The notes beneath the pieces are model-generated. The model was not told the origin of the DNA and did not search any database. It saw only the letters and a list, made by a program, of their open reading frames with translations. From Streptomyces sp. Isolate_45 (GTDB lineage Bacteria; Actinomycetota; Actinomycetes; Streptomycetales; Streptomycetaceae): 64,000 nt of DNA. Each line of letters starts with the position of its first letter. Position 1 is the first letter of the stretch. The stretch lies in NCBI RefSeq assembly GCF_024721315.2, contig NZ_JANFAK020000002.1, positions 1-64,000 of the forward strand. Reading direction: 5' to 3'. This document shows positions 34,803 through 43,975 of this stretch, in pieces. Made by a program: the position numbers and the translations under genes.

Positions 34803-35843
34803 ATGTCCGGAAGCCAGAATTACATCAACCACGTAGCCCTTGTGCTGGATGCCAGCTCGTCCATGTCGCATCTGAGTGGCAAGGTCATCGAAGTCGCCGA
34901 CCGGCAGATTTCCTATCTGGCCCGGCGGTCGCAGGAATTGGACCAGGAAACCCGCGTCACGGTGTACGTCTTCGCGAACGAGGTGAAGTGCGTCATCTAC
35001 GACAAGGACGTGCTGCGCATGCCGTCGCTTAAGCAGCTCTACCAGGTCGGTGGAATGACGGCCCTCCTGGCGGCGACCCTCACCTCGCAGCGGGAACTGG
35101 CGCAGACCGCCCAGCTCTACGGCGACCACAGCTTCCTGACGTTCGTCCTGACGGACGGGCAGGAGAACGCGAGTCACCGCTGCCCGGGTTCCCCCAGCAG
35201 GGATCCGCGCGCGCTGGTGAAGGCCGTGGCGGATCTGGTCGAGACGCAGGCGGACAACTGGACGCTGGCCGTGCTGGTACCCGATCAGATGGGCAAGCGC
35301 GAAGCCATGCAGTGCGGTTTCCCGAAGGACAACATCGCCGTCTGGGACGCCACCAGCACGCAGGGGCTGGAAGAAGCCGGGAACGTGATCCAGGAGGCCA
35401 CCGAGAAGTTCATGGTGGGTCGTACGAAGGGCATCCGTGGATCGCGGACGGTGTTTTCCGCGGGCGGTGACGCCGTCAACAAGAAAGCCATAGAGGCCGC
35501 CGGCCTCACCCCGGTGGATCCCTCGGAATACCAGCTGATCACGGTGGCCCACGAAACCGCCATCCGGGAAGGGGTGACGGAAAGCGGACACACCTATCGG
35601 ACGGGTTGCGCGTTCTACCAGCTGAGCAAGTCGGAGAAGATCCAGGCGCGCAAGCAGATCGCGGTGCTGGAGAAGAAGACGGACCGGGTGTACACGGGGC
35701 CGCAGGCCCGAGCCATGCTCGGACTGCCGGACACCGAAGTCCGCGTCAAGCCGGACCACAACGACGACTTCACCATCTTCGTGCAGAGCACCAGCGTGAA
35801 CCGGAAGCTCGTACCGCAGACGCGGCTCCTGGTCATGGTCTGA
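34803..35843 (+). CDS. von Willebrand factor type A domain protein
   Basis: 346 residues, cytoplasmic. The MIDAS metal site is seen as DASSSMSH (16-23) with the later TDGQENAS (about 117-124). The N-terminal VWA domain spans about 8-200; the C-terminal 140 residues (FSAGGDAVNKKAIEAAGL, HETAIREGVTESGHTYRTG, PQARAMLGLP) form a second domain not recognised here. Such stand-alone VWA proteins occur in Streptomyces and phage-like contexts and act as metal-dependent protein-binding modules. No ATPase (MoxR-like) partner gene is nearby. Confidence 0.82.
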   Translation: MSGSQNYINHVALVLDASSSMSHLSGKVIEVADRQISYLARRSQELDQETRVTVYVFANEVKCVIYDKDVLRMPSLKQLYQVGGMTALLAATLTSQRELAQTAQLYGDHSFLTFVLTDGQENASHRCPGSPSRDPRALVKAVADLVETQADNWTLAVLVPDQMGKREAMQCGFPKDNIAVWDATSTQGLEEAGNVIQEATEKFMVGRTKGIRGSRTVFSAGGDAVNKKAIEAAGLTPVDPSEYQLITVAHETAIREGVTESGHTYRTGCAFYQLSKSEKIQARKQIAVLEKKTDRVYTGPQARAMLGLPDTEVRVKPDHNDDFTIFVQSTSVNRKLVPQTRLLVMV

Positions 35844-36066
35844 CGGCACCCGAGCCCCGACGAGCCGTTCGCCGGGGCACCCGGGGTCGGGCCGGAGGCG
35901 CGCAGCGGTCCGTCCGACCCCGTGGGTGCTCAACCGGACGCGGGATCAACCACGGGCCCTGGGATACGGCGGATCCTGGGTGATCGCCACTCGTCCAGTG
36001 CTGTGACCGGGAAGGTTCACCGGGGTCAGTACCCTGAGCCCGGCTGCGGTGACGAGGAGGTCGGGC

Positions 36067-36534
36067 ATGACGCGGAGACTGTCGGTGGACGAGGCCGTGG
36101 GACTGCTTGAGGGCGAACTGGGGTCAGGGCAGCAAGCGTTTGACGATCTGGTCACGGAAGACCTCTGGCTCGCCTTCCTCCGATTCGGCCGACGGCTGTT
36201 CGACGTCTCGGACACACCCGACGCTGACGGTCTTCTGTTCCAGTACGGGACCCACGCGTTCGACGGTCCTCCGGCATTCACGCTGGACCTCACCCGACAG
36301 TTCGAGATCTCCGACAGCAACGGTGATCACGACCATTACGTGCAGGTCCACTGCGAGCTCAGATACGGACTCGCACCCGCCCTGGAGGCCCTCGGAAGCT
36401 TCGACTCGTGGTTCTTCCACGATGCCGGAGACGATCTCGAAGAGTGGGCTCAAGGACTGATCGAGCGGGCAGCCTGGGCAACGATCCACAGACTCAAGCC
36501 GACCGAGATCAGGGTGTATCACGAGCAGGTGTAG
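36067..36534 (+). CDS. Hypothetical protein, 155 residues
   Basis: Acidic soluble protein with aromatic-rich blocks (DLWLAFLRFGRRLFDVSD, HYVQVHCELRYGLAP, SFDSWFFHDAGDDLEEW). GAGGAGG six bases before ATG 36067 fixes the start, rather than the GTG at 36049. No domain recognised. It is followed immediately by a transposase remnant. Confidence 0.75.
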   Translation: MTRRLSVDEAVGLLEGELGSGQQAFDDLVTEDLWLAFLRFGRRLFDVSDTPDADGLLFQYGTHAFDGPPAFTLDLTRQFEISDSNGDHDHYVQVHCELRYGLAPALEALGSFDSWFFHDAGDDLEEWAQGLIERAAWATIHRLKPTEIRVYHEQV

Positions 36535-36538
36535 TCGT

Positions 36539-36795
36539 TCAGGCCGTCATCGTGGTGGGACGCCCTCTCCAGCGGACACCCTTCTCACTGCGGATGCGGG
36601 CTCGTTCACGTCGCTGGACTGCGAGGACGTCGGGGTGGCGTGCGTTCTTGTTGCGCCAGCGCAGGTAGGCGTGCAGGGCCCGGGTCTGGACGGTGTGGTT
36701 GGGGTGGTTCGAGTTGGCCAGGGTGAACTGCCGTAGCGGTCCGAAGTGGGCTTCGATCGGGTTGGCCCAAGACATCCTGAGGTGCTGGAGCGGTG
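36539..36795 (-). pseudogene. IS630-family transposase, C-terminal remnant
   Basis: About 85 codons match the end of an IS630-type DDE transposase: SWANPIEAHFGPLRQF with a catalytic Glu, then NHTVQTRALHAYLRWRNKNA and RARIRSEKGVRWRGRP. The upstream two thirds, the terminal repeats and the TA duplication were not found, so the element is dead. Confidence 0.75.
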
Positions 36796-36918
36796 TCTGC
36801 ACCACCTGCCGGCAGCCCCTCCCGAACAGACCACACACCACACCAAGATCAAGAGCAACCCAACGGAGTCCTACTAGGCGCCTGACGGGGAAGCCGGGGC
36901 TCGGCGCCGGAGGCCGCG

Positions 36919-37590
36919 TCATGCCTCGATGAGGCCGGCCCGGATGGCGTAGCGGGTCAGTTCCAGGCGGTCCTTGAGACCGAGCTTGTGCAGGAGGTTG
37001 GCGCGGTGGCGCTCCACGGTCCTGGGACTGATGACCAGGACGTCGGCGATCTCCTTCGAAGTGTGCCCCTCCGCCACGAGTTTGAGGATCTCCTCCTCGC
37101 GGCCGGTGAGGGTCCTGGCGTGCGCATCGCCACAACCGTCCTTGTGGTCGAGATAGTTGCGGATGAGGGCGTTGATCGCACCCGGGTACAGAAAGGGCTC
37201 GTCTCGCATGGCCGAGCGACACGCCTCGACCAGGTCTCGGTCGGCGACGGATTTGAGGACGTAGCCGGCTGCCCCGGCCTTGAGGGCCTCGAAGAAGTAC
37301 TGCTCGTTGTCGTACATGGTCAGCATGAGGATGCGCAGCTCCGGCCGGAGGCGGGAGAGTTCGCGGGCAGCCTGCAGACCGGTCAGGCGGGGCATGGCGA
37401 TGTCGAGGATGACCAGGTCGGGTTGTTCGGCGAGAGCCGTGTCGACGGCCTCGGCGCCGTCGCCCGCCTCGGCCACGACGGTCAGGTCCGGTTCGCCGTC
37501 GAGGATGAGCCGCACCCCGCGACGGACCAGGGCGTGGTCGTCGGCGAGCAGGATGCGGATGGTGGCCCGTTCCGGTTCGGTCGTGGTCAT
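36919..37590 (-). CDS. NarL/LuxR-type response regulator
   Basis: 223 residues. Receiver domain with the acidic pair DD (17-18), phospho-acceptor Asp63 (LVILDIAMP) and Lys113 (GYVLKSV), then a LuxR-type HTH (LTGREEEILKLVAEGHTSKE, then SPRTVERHRANLLHKLGL). A GGAG site precedes the ATG at a somewhat long distance. No histidine kinase is adjacent, so it is an orphan or is paired elsewhere. The divergent genes encode a small membrane protein and a cation/proton antiporter, which are possible targets. Confidence 0.92.
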   Translation of the reverse strand: MTTTEPERATIRILLADDHALVRRGVRLILDGEPDLTVVAEAGDGAEAVDTALAEQPDLVILDIAMPRLTGLQAARELSRLRPELRILMLTMYDNEQYFFEALKAGAAGYVLKSVADRDLVEACRSAMRDEPFLYPGAINALIRNYLDHKDGCGDAHARTLTGREEEILKLVAEGHTSKEIADVLVISPRTVERHRANLLHKLGLKDRLELTRYAIRAGLIEA

Positions 37591-37936
37591 CGTTGGTGGC
37601 TCCCTGACGGTACGAGCGCGTCGAGCCGTGCCCCCGGAGTCGCCCCGAGCCCCGAGCCCCGAGCCCCGGGTCCCTGTGCGTGCGCGTCCTCCCGATCGGA
37701 GTCGCGGGGGCATTGACGCGCCGTACACCCAGGGTGGCGGTACGCCTGCGGCCGTGTCCATCGGGGCCGACACCCATTTCCCGCCGCGCCCGCCGATCGC
37801 GCCTACACGTCCGCCTCCCCCGGATATGGGTGCCGGCGCCGATGGCAGCGCCGACGTACCACGTGTGACCGTTGCAACAACGCTTCGACGCCCCCACCGC
37901 CCACCGCCCACCGCCCGCACCCCGGCAGGAGGCGCC
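37591..37936. other. Divergent intergenic region with short repeats
   Basis: 346 bp between the response regulator and the small membrane protein gene. Contains three GAGCCCC copies (37645-37669) and a short CCACCGCC run near 37898-37918. Should contain promoters for both sides; none could be assigned. Confidence 0.5.
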
Positions 37937-38209
37937 ATGGCCGGAACCGACGACGGACCACTGCGCGACCCCGCGACGACGACGGCACGCACCGACCCCC
38001 GGTTCGGGCACGCCCTGAACGCGGGAAACCCCCGCCGGCCACTGGAACACCGGCGCGGCAGGGCATGGACGTTGCTGACCGTCGCGCTCGTGACACTCAC
38101 GGTGGGCGTGGTGCTGCCCCATGGTCTGCTCCTCGCGGCGGGCCTGGTCATGGCGGGCGAGGCCGTCGGCCTGCTCGACCCGCCACCCGGACGGGAGCGA
38201 CGCACCTGA
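37937..38209 (+). CDS. Small two-helix membrane protein
   Basis: 90 residues. A charged N-terminal half (1-43) precedes two close hydrophobic segments (TLLTVALVTLTVGVVLPHG and LLLAAGLVMAGEAVGLL). CAGGAGG before ATG 37937 is a strong ribosome site. It lies 141 bp before the antiporter gene in the same direction and may be co-expressed. No known family. Confidence 0.8.
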   Translation: MAGTDDGPLRDPATTTARTDPRFGHALNAGNPRRPLEHRRGRAWTLLTVALVTLTVGVVLPHGLLLAAGLVMAGEAVGLLDPPPGRERRT

Positions 38210-38350
38210 CGGCGGCCGCACCCCCGGTGATCGCGGCAGATGAAGACCCGGACCACCGGAGTCCGAACGGACCCGCCGAACGAAGGAGGACCCATCCGCC
38301 CTCGTCATCAGAGACGATCCGACCTTGCGCGCCGCCGGGAGTGGTGATCC

Positions 38351-39661
38351 ATGGGACACGCCGACACCTTGCTGGCCATGGGTGGCGCCTTCCTCGCCGC
38401 CGCTTTCCTCGCCCGCCTGGGCAGGCGCATCGGCCTGCCGACCATCCCGCTCTTCATGCTGGCCGGCATTCTGCTCGGCCCCCACACCCCAGGACCGGTA
38501 CTGGTCCAGGACGCGCACGACTTCGAAATGCTCTCCGCCCTCGGTCTGGTACTGCTCCTGTTCTACCTGGGCCTGGAGTTCCACCTGGACGACCTCCGCA
38601 GCGGGGGCAGGCGTCTGCTGGCCGCAGGCGGGATCTACCTGCTGCTGAACGTCGGGGCCGGCCTGGGCTTCGGCTTCGCACTGGGCTGGGGCGCCAGGGA
38701 GGCGTTGGTGCTCGCCGGCGTCATGGGCATATCCTCCTCCGCGATCGTCACCAAGATCCTCATCGATCTCGGCCGCATCTCGCACCCGCGGACGCGGCTG
38801 ATCCTGGGCGTCATCGTGGTCGAGGACATCTTCCTGGCCCTGTACCTGGCCGCGCTCCAGCCGGTCATCAGCGGAGCCGAAGGCGCGGCCGAGATGGTGC
38901 TGCAGGCGGCGAAGGCGTTCGCCTTCCTGTTGGCGTTGGCCGCCGCCGCGCGCTACGGCACCCGGCTTACAGGGCGTCTGATCGCGGTCCGCGAGAACGA
39001 ACTGCTGGTCATCAGCTTCCTGGGAGCCGCGGTCTTCGTCGCCGGTGTGTCCGAACTCCTGGGGGTCGCCGACGCCATCGGCGCGTTCATGGTCGGCCTG
39101 ATCCTCGCGGGCACCCCTTCCGGCCCGCGGATACGCGAACTGGTGCACCCGCTGCGGGACGCCTTCGCGGCGATCTTCTTCTTCGCCTTCGGGCTGTCCA
39201 TCGACCCCGGGAACATCGCGTCCGTCGCCGTGCCGGTGGCCGCCGCAGCGGTTCTGACGATGGGGGTGAACATCGCGGCGGGGCTGCTCGTCGCCCGACT
39301 GTACCGCTACGGCCCCGGGCCCGCCGCGGACATCGCCACCACTTTGCTGGCGCGCGGGGAATTCGCGCTGATCCTTGCCGCCATGGCCGCCGGCGCCGGA
39401 CTCGACGGTCGCCTCACCCCGTTCGTCGCCGGCTACGTCCTGGTCCTGGCCGTCCTCGGACCCGTGGTCGCCGGGCGCGCGCACCTGCTCGCCCACGCGC
39501 TCACCTCCGTACGGGACCTCCTGCCCGACGGCCGGAAAGCCCGCCCGCCCGAGGCCCCCGACCAGGCCCCTCGGGCCGACCCGGACCGGTCGCCGGCACC
39601 TCCCGCGCCGGTACGGACACCCCCAACGTGTGTCCCGGACGTCCCGGGAAGCCACGACTAG
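38351..39661 (+). CDS. CPA2-type cation:proton antiporter
   Basis: 436 residues, about twelve membrane helices, Kef/Nha-type fold. GLPTIPLFMLAGILLGPHTP, the discontinuous-helix region GVMGISSSAIVTKILID, and a later GVADAIGAFMVGLILAGTPS with its conserved acidic residue are characteristic. The Pro-rich soluble tail (about 390-436) lacks a TrkA-N or TrkA-C regulatory domain. Expected to exchange K+ or Na+ for H+. GGGAG lies upstream of the ATG. Confidence 0.92.
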   Translation: MGHADTLLAMGGAFLAAAFLARLGRRIGLPTIPLFMLAGILLGPHTPGPVLVQDAHDFEMLSALGLVLLLFYLGLEFHLDDLRSGGRRLLAAGGIYLLLNVGAGLGFGFALGWGAREALVLAGVMGISSSAIVTKILIDLGRISHPRTRLILGVIVVEDIFLALYLAALQPVISGAEGAAEMVLQAAKAFAFLLALAAAARYGTRLTGRLIAVRENELLVISFLGAAVFVAGVSELLGVADAIGAFMVGLILAGTPSGPRIRELVHPLRDAFAAIFFFAFGLSIDPGNIASVAVPVAAAAVLTMGVNIAAGLLVARLYRYGPGPAADIATTLLARGEFALILAAMAAGAGLDGRLTPFVAGYVLVLAVLGPVVAGRAHLLAHALTSVRDLLPDGRKARPPEAPDQAPRADPDRSPAPPAPVRTPPTCVPDVPGSHD

Positions 39662-39748
39662 GCTGCCTCTCAGTGGTCGTCCCGCAGCACGAACGGCTCG
39701 ACGTTCCAGGGCCCGCCGGCCCCACGCGTCAGGGCGCCGTGCCCTCAG

Positions 39749-39802
39749 GCAGTGGCAGTGGCAGTTGCATGGCAGTGACAGTGGCGTGGCAGTGACAGCG
39801 GC
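39749..39802. repeat. Imperfect GGCAGT repeat
   Basis: A run of GGCAGTG/TGGCAGTGACAG-like units in the space after the antiporter gene. Low-complexity; no function inferred. Confidence 0.6.
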
Positions 39803-39886
39803 GGCGCCGATCCGCGGGTGACGGGTTGACCGGTTGCCCGTGGCCACGCCATCAGCACGTGGCCGGCGGTGCCGGCGCGAGCGGGG

Positions 39887-39912
39887 GAGTGCGGCGCCGC
39901 GACGCCGCACTC
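39887..39912 (-). terminator. Terminator of the sulfonate operon
   Basis: Perfect 10-bp arms GAGTGCGGCG/CGCCGCACTC with a 6-nt loop, 4 bp past the stop of the ATPase gene. Confidence 0.85.
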
Positions 39913-39916
39913 CCAC

Positions 39917-40717
39917 TCAGCCGCGCATGATCTTCGTCAGCCGGCTGCGCAGCCGGGCGAACTCGGGCGACGCCCGCAGCGCGGCGACGTCCGTGTCCGG
40001 ATCCCGATCCAGGCCCACCGGCAGCTCCGCCACCACCCGACCGGGTCCGGCCGCCATGACCAGGACCCTGGAGCCCAGCAGCACTGCCTCTTCCGCCGAG
40101 TGCGTCACGAACAGCACCGTCGTACCCAGCCGGGCGGCCAAGGCCCGTACCTCCTCCTGGAGCCGCTCCCGGGTCAGGGCGTCCAGCGCGGCGAACGGCT
40201 CGTCCATGAGCAGGAGTTCGGGCTCCGCCGCCAGGGCCCGGGCGAGCGCAACCCGCTGCTGCTGACCGCCCGAAAGCTCCCAGGTCCGCCGACCCGCGGT
40301 GCCGGGCAGTCCCACCCGGTCCAGGAGTTCCGCGATCCGCCCGGCGCGCTCCGCGCGCGGCACCCCGAGCCGCGCCAGCGCGAAGCCGAGGTTCCCGCCG
40401 ACCGTGCGCCACGGGAACAGCCGGGGCTGCTGGAACACCACCCCGGCCCCCACACCCGGCCGGGGGAGCGTGCCGCGGACGAGGGCGACGCCCGAGGAGG
40501 GCAGCTCGAAGCCGGCCACCACGCGCAACAGGCTCGTCTTTCCGCAGCCGGAAGGCCCGACGAGGACGACGAACTCGCCGGGGTGGATCCGTAGGTCCAC
40601 GCCGTCCAGAGCCGTCACCGGCTGTTTGGCGGACCCGTACGTGACCTTCACCCCCGCCAGTTCGACGGCGACGGCCCCGGGAAGGGCGACCGCCCCGGGG
40701 CCGTCAGTTCGCGGCAC
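39917..40717 (-). CDS. ssuB: ABC transporter ATP-binding protein, sulfonate/nitrate type
   Basis: 266 residues. Walker A GPSGCGKTS, Q-loop VVFQQPRLFPWRT, signature LSGGQQQRVALARAL, Walker B LLLMDEPF and the H-loop VTHSAEEAV are all present; the FQQPRLFPW style is that of the SsuB/TauB group. GTG 40717 has GGAGGAG nearby and overlaps the end of the binding-protein gene by 14 bp, so the two are co-translated. Last gene of the operon. The name rests on gene context with the monooxygenase. Confidence 0.9.
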   Translation of the reverse strand: MPRTDGPGAVALPGAVAVELAGVKVTYGSAKQPVTALDGVDLRIHPGEFVVLVGPSGCGKTSLLRVVAGFELPSSGVALVRGTLPRPGVGAGVVFQQPRLFPWRTVGGNLGFALARLGVPRAERAGRIAELLDRVGLPGTAGRRTWELSGGQQQRVALARALAAEPELLLMDEPFAALDALTRERLQEEVRALAARLGTTVLFVTHSAEEAVLLGSRVLVMAAGPGRVVAELPVGLDRDPDTDVAALRASPEFARLRSRLTKIMRG

Positions 40718-41747
40718 GACCGAGCTCCTCCACCGCGAGCGCCTTGCCGAACACGGCCTGGTCGGGTACCGCGTCGACCGCCTTCTGCCCCTTCAGGAAC
40801 ACCGCGGCGTCGTGCAGGTTGGCGGCGAGCTTCCCCGGGGCGCCGGGGGTGCCCAAGTACTCGGGCCCGGTCTGCTCCTTCGCGCTCAGCAGCACCAGCT
40901 CCGACAACTGCCGCTTCGCCTCCTCCGTCGGCAGCCCGAGTTCGGCGCCGATGGACTTCGCGGCCTGGTCCGGTGCGGTACGTGCCTGGGCGACGGCCTG
41001 GTCCTGTGCCTTGATCCAGGCGGTGACCACCTCCGGATGCTCGGCCGCGAACGCGTTGGTCACCACCCCGAGGTCGGCGGTGGGCTTGCCCTGCTTCGCC
41101 AGCTCACGGCTGCTGACGAGCACCTTGCCGTCCTTGGTCAACTCGCCCAGGGTCGGCGTCCACACGTACGCGGCGTCGATGTCCCCCCGCTTCCACGCGG
41201 CGAGCGCGTCCTGCGGCTGGAGGTCGATGGTCTGCACCGCCGACGGTTCGACACCGGCGGCGGTCAGCGCGGCGAGGAGCGAGTAGTGGGCCGTCGATCC
41301 GAAGGGGGTGGCCACCTTCTTGCCCGCCAGGTCCTTCACCGAACCGATCCCGGCCTTTGCGACGAGCGCCTCGTTGTCCCCGATCAGATCGTGGATCCAC
41401 ACCACCTTGTACGGAATGTTCAGCGGCGCGGACAGTCCCTTGGTGACCGGACTGGACCCCGCCAGGCCCAGGTCCACGGCACCCGCGATGACGGCCGTGT
41501 TCACATCACCCCCGGACTCGAACTTCACCCACTTCACCTCGACGTCGGGCAGGGCCTGCTCCAGCAGCCTCTGGTTCTTCACCACGAGGTCCGCGTTGGG
41601 TATCGCCTGGTAGGCGATCCGTACGGTGGTCTTCCCCGCGCCGCCTCCCGTGGCACTTGCGCCACCCCCGCACGCGGTGGTGACGGAGGCCGTCAGGGCG
41701 ACGGCGGCAGCGAGCAGGAAGGTGCGGCGGGAGGTGAATGCGGGCAC
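40704..41747 (-). CDS. ssuA: ABC transporter substrate-binding lipoprotein, aliphatic sulfonate type
   Basis: 347 residues. Signal with an arginine pair (SRRTFLLAAAVALTAS) and lipobox ending TTAC at residue 26. The mature part has the NMT1/SsuA pattern: VRIAYQAIPNADLVVKN, GAVDLGLAGSSPVTKGLS, LAGKKVATPFGSTAHYSL and LAAWKRGDIDAAYVWTP, as in taurine- or sulfonate-binding proteins. GTG start with GGAGA six bases before. A gap of 88 bp separates it from the permease gene upstream. Taurine rather than alkanesulfonate could be the ligand. Confidence 0.9.
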   Translation of the reverse strand: MPAFTSRRTFLLAAAVALTASVTTACGGGASATGGGAGKTTVRIAYQAIPNADLVVKNQRLLEQALPDVEVKWVKFESGGDVNTAVIAGAVDLGLAGSSPVTKGLSAPLNIPYKVVWIHDLIGDNEALVAKAGIGSVKDLAGKKVATPFGSTAHYSLLAALTAAGVEPSAVQTIDLQPQDALAAWKRGDIDAAYVWTPTLGELTKDGKVLVSSRELAKQGKPTADLGVVTNAFAAEHPEVVTAWIKAQDQAVAQARTAPDQAAKSIGAELGLPTEEAKRQLSELVLLSAKEQTGPEYLGTPGAPGKLAANLHDAAVFLKGQKAVDAVPDQAVFGKALAVEELGRAAN

Positions 41748-41835
41748 GGGAGATCTCCGGTCTGAAGTCGGACGACGAAAAAAGGGGGGAAGCGGGGAGG
41801 AAGGGGAGAAGAGGCAAGGAGGGAGGGCAGGACCA

Positions 41836-42717
41836 TCAGGCGCGAGTACGCCAGGGCACCGCCATCCGCTCGACGAGCCGCAGGAGCGAGTCCAGAACGA
41901 TCCCGGACAGTCCGATCGCGAGGATGCCCGCGATCACCAGAGCCGTCTGGTTGTAGCGCTGCGCGTCGCGGATCATGCCGCCGATTCCGGGCACGCCGTT
42001 GATGGTCTCCGCCGCGACCACCGAGGTGTACGCGACCCCGACGGCTATGCGGACACCCGTCAGGATCTCGGGCAGCGCGGAGGGCAGCCGTACGGACAGC
42101 AGTAGCGCCACCGGACCCGAGCCCAGGGCCCGCGCCGCCTCGACGAGTTGGCCGGGAACCGTACGGACGGCAGCGGCGGTGGCCGCCGCGATGGGCGGCA
42201 GCGCGGCGATCACCAGCAGCCAGATCTTCGGTGCCTCGTCGATACCGAACCAGATGACGAGCAGTGAGAGGTAGGCGAGCGGCGGCAGGGTCCGAAGGAA
42301 CGTCACCGCGGGTTCGAGTACGACGGCCAGCGGCCGGACCGTACCGATCAGCAGCCCCAGCGGCACGCCCGCCAGTACGGCGTACGCCGAGCCGGTGCCG
42401 ATCCGCCCCAGGCTGACCCCCAGGTGCTCGATCAGCAGGTGGCCGCCGTAGCCGCGGACCCCGTCGTGAACGGTGGAAGCGAGGATGAACTGCCGCCATA
42501 CGTCCCCGGGCGAGGGCACCAGGACCCGAGGCCACACCTCGGCGACGACGACCGCATGCCAGGCGGCGAGCAGTACGGCGAGGGCCGCGATCCGCAGCGC
42601 GCCCCAGCGGAGCGCGTCACGCAGCCGCTCCCGTCGCCGCGACGCGGAACCAGGAGCGCCCGGACCGGGCCGAGGTGGCCGCGCCGACACCTCGGACGCT
42701 GTCGCGAGGGCGGTCAC
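41836..42717 (-). CDS. ssuC: ABC transporter permease, sulfonate/taurine type
   Basis: 293 residues, about six membrane helices. After a Pro-rich N-terminal tail the permease core begins (AALAVLLAAWHAVVVAEVWP). The ATPase-docking EAA-like loop reads EAARALGSGPVALLLSVRLP. GTG start overlaps the monooxygenase stop (GTGA) with GGAGG five bases before it. Confidence 0.9.
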   Translation of the reverse strand: MTALATASEVSARPPRPGPGAPGSASRRRERLRDALRWGALRIAALAVLLAAWHAVVVAEVWPRVLVPSPGDVWRQFILASTVHDGVRGYGGHLLIEHLGVSLGRIGTGSAYAVLAGVPLGLLIGTVRPLAVVLEPAVTFLRTLPPLAYLSLLVIWFGIDEAPKIWLLVIAALPPIAAATAAAVRTVPGQLVEAARALGSGPVALLLSVRLPSALPEILTGVRIAVGVAYTSVVAAETINGVPGIGGMIRDAQRYNQTALVIAGILAIGLSGIVLDSLLRLVERMAVPWRTRA

Positions 42718-43829
42718 GTGGCCTCCGTCCCGGTCAGGGCGCGCAGTCGCGGAGCCACTTCCTCGCCCACCCGGTAGGCCTCTTCGAGGTGCGGGTAGCC
42801 GGAGAGGACGAACTCGTCGATGCCGAGGTCCCGGTACTCGGCGAGACGATGGGCCACTTCGTCGTGCGAGCCGACCAGCGCCGTCCCGGCTCCTTCGCGG
42901 ACCAGGCCGATGCCCGCCCACAGGTTCGGTGCCACGGTGAGCCGGGCGGCGTCCGTGGCCCCGCCGTGCAGCGCGGTCATCCGGGCCTGCCCGGTGGAGT
43001 CCATGGTGGCGAACCGTTCCTGGCTCGCCCGCACGGCCTCGGGGTCGAACCCCGCAAGGATCCGGTTCGCCTCCGACCACGCCTCGGCGGCGGTGTCGCG
43101 GCTGATGACGTGCAGCCGCAGTCCGAACCGTACGGTGCGGCCGGCGGCCCGGGCCAACTCCTTCAACCGGGCGATCCGTACGGCCAGGGCTGCCGGCGGC
43201 TCGCCCCAGAGGAGCTGTACGTCGGCCTGCCGGGCGGCGACCGCCTCTGCGGCGGGAGAGGCCCCGCCGAAGTACAGGGTCACAGGGTGGAGCGGTTCGG
43301 CGCCGGTGAGCCGTGCCCCCTCGATCCGCAGGTGTGTCCCGTGGTGGTCCACCGTCTTGCCGTCCAGCAGCGACCTGAGCACCGACATCACCTCCTCGGT
43401 GCGGGCGTAGCGCTCGTCGTGCTCGACGTGGTCCCCGTAGGCGCGCTGTTCGGCCGGGTCGCCGCCCGTCACCACGTTCAGCGCGATCCTGCCTCCCGCG
43501 AAACGCCGGAAGGCATCGGCCTGTTGGGCGATCAGGGTCGGGCTGGCGAAGCCGGCGCGGAACGCCACCAGGAAGCCGATGCGGGTGGTGTGCTGCGCGA
43601 GCGCGGCCGTGAGGATCCATGGGTCCACGCAGCCGAGCCCCACCGGTGTCAGCAGGGAGTGGAAGCCGGCCTGTTCGGCGGCGCGGGCCACCTGGGTCAG
43701 GTACGGGATGTCGGCGGGCCGGCGGGTGGCGGCCCGGCTGCGGCCCTGGACGGCGGTGACGCCGCCCGGGTCGCGACCGTCCCCGCCCGTGGGCAGGAAC
43801 CAGTGGAGCCGGAGTGGGTTTTCGGGCAT
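42714..43829 (-). CDS. ssuD: LLM-class flavin-dependent alkanesulfonate monooxygenase
   Basis: 371 residues, bacterial-luciferase-like FMNH2-dependent TIM barrel. LHWFLPTGGDGRD at the start, TRIGFLVAFRAGFASPTLIA, RIALNVVTGGDPAEQRAYGD and YFGGASPAAEAVA near 190 all match the SsuD family, which releases sulfite from alkanesulfonates. GAGG lies upstream of the ATG. First structural gene of the operon; preceded by a leader peptide at 43976-44071. The needed flavin reductase is not in the window. Confidence 0.92.
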   Translation of the reverse strand: MPENPLRLHWFLPTGGDGRDPGGVTAVQGRSRAATRRPADIPYLTQVARAAEQAGFHSLLTPVGLGCVDPWILTAALAQHTTRIGFLVAFRAGFASPTLIAQQADAFRRFAGGRIALNVVTGGDPAEQRAYGDHVEHDERYARTEEVMSVLRSLLDGKTVDHHGTHLRIEGARLTGAEPLHPVTLYFGGASPAAEAVAARQADVQLLWGEPPAALAVRIARLKELARAAGRTVRFGLRLHVISRDTAAEAWSEANRILAGFDPEAVRASQERFATMDSTGQARMTALHGGATDAARLTVAPNLWAGIGLVREGAGTALVGSHDEVAHRLAEYRDLGIDEFVLSGYPHLEEAYRVGEEVAPRLRALTGTEAT

Positions 43830-43858
43830 GGGAGGACCTCGTCGAAGCAGCGGCGTGG

Positions 43859-43891
43859 CACGTGTCGCCGCCGTACGGGCGGTGGCACGTG
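43859..43891 (-). promoter_or_regulatory. Hairpin with duplicated GTGGCACGTGT in the ssu leader
   Basis: Two copies of GTGGCACGTGT (43855-43865 and 43882-43892) flank a CCGCC/GGCGG stem, so the transcript between the leader peptide and the monooxygenase can fold into a stem closed by CACGTG pairs. The duplicated CACGTG could alternatively bind a regulator. Confidence 0.5.
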
Positions 43892-43975
43892 TACACGGGC
43901 AGGAGGAAGGGTGGAACGGAGGCGCGGCTATGCGCGGGGTTTTCCGTACGGCTTCAGGTGCGGCGGATCAGCGGA

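Noticed and set aside
36539..39916. Very long minus-strand open frame of 1,125 codons
   Set aside because: It is the antisense of the antiporter, combined with the response-regulator region and the IS630 remnant; only the last 85 codons resemble a protein. Long open frames are expected opposite GC-rich genes.
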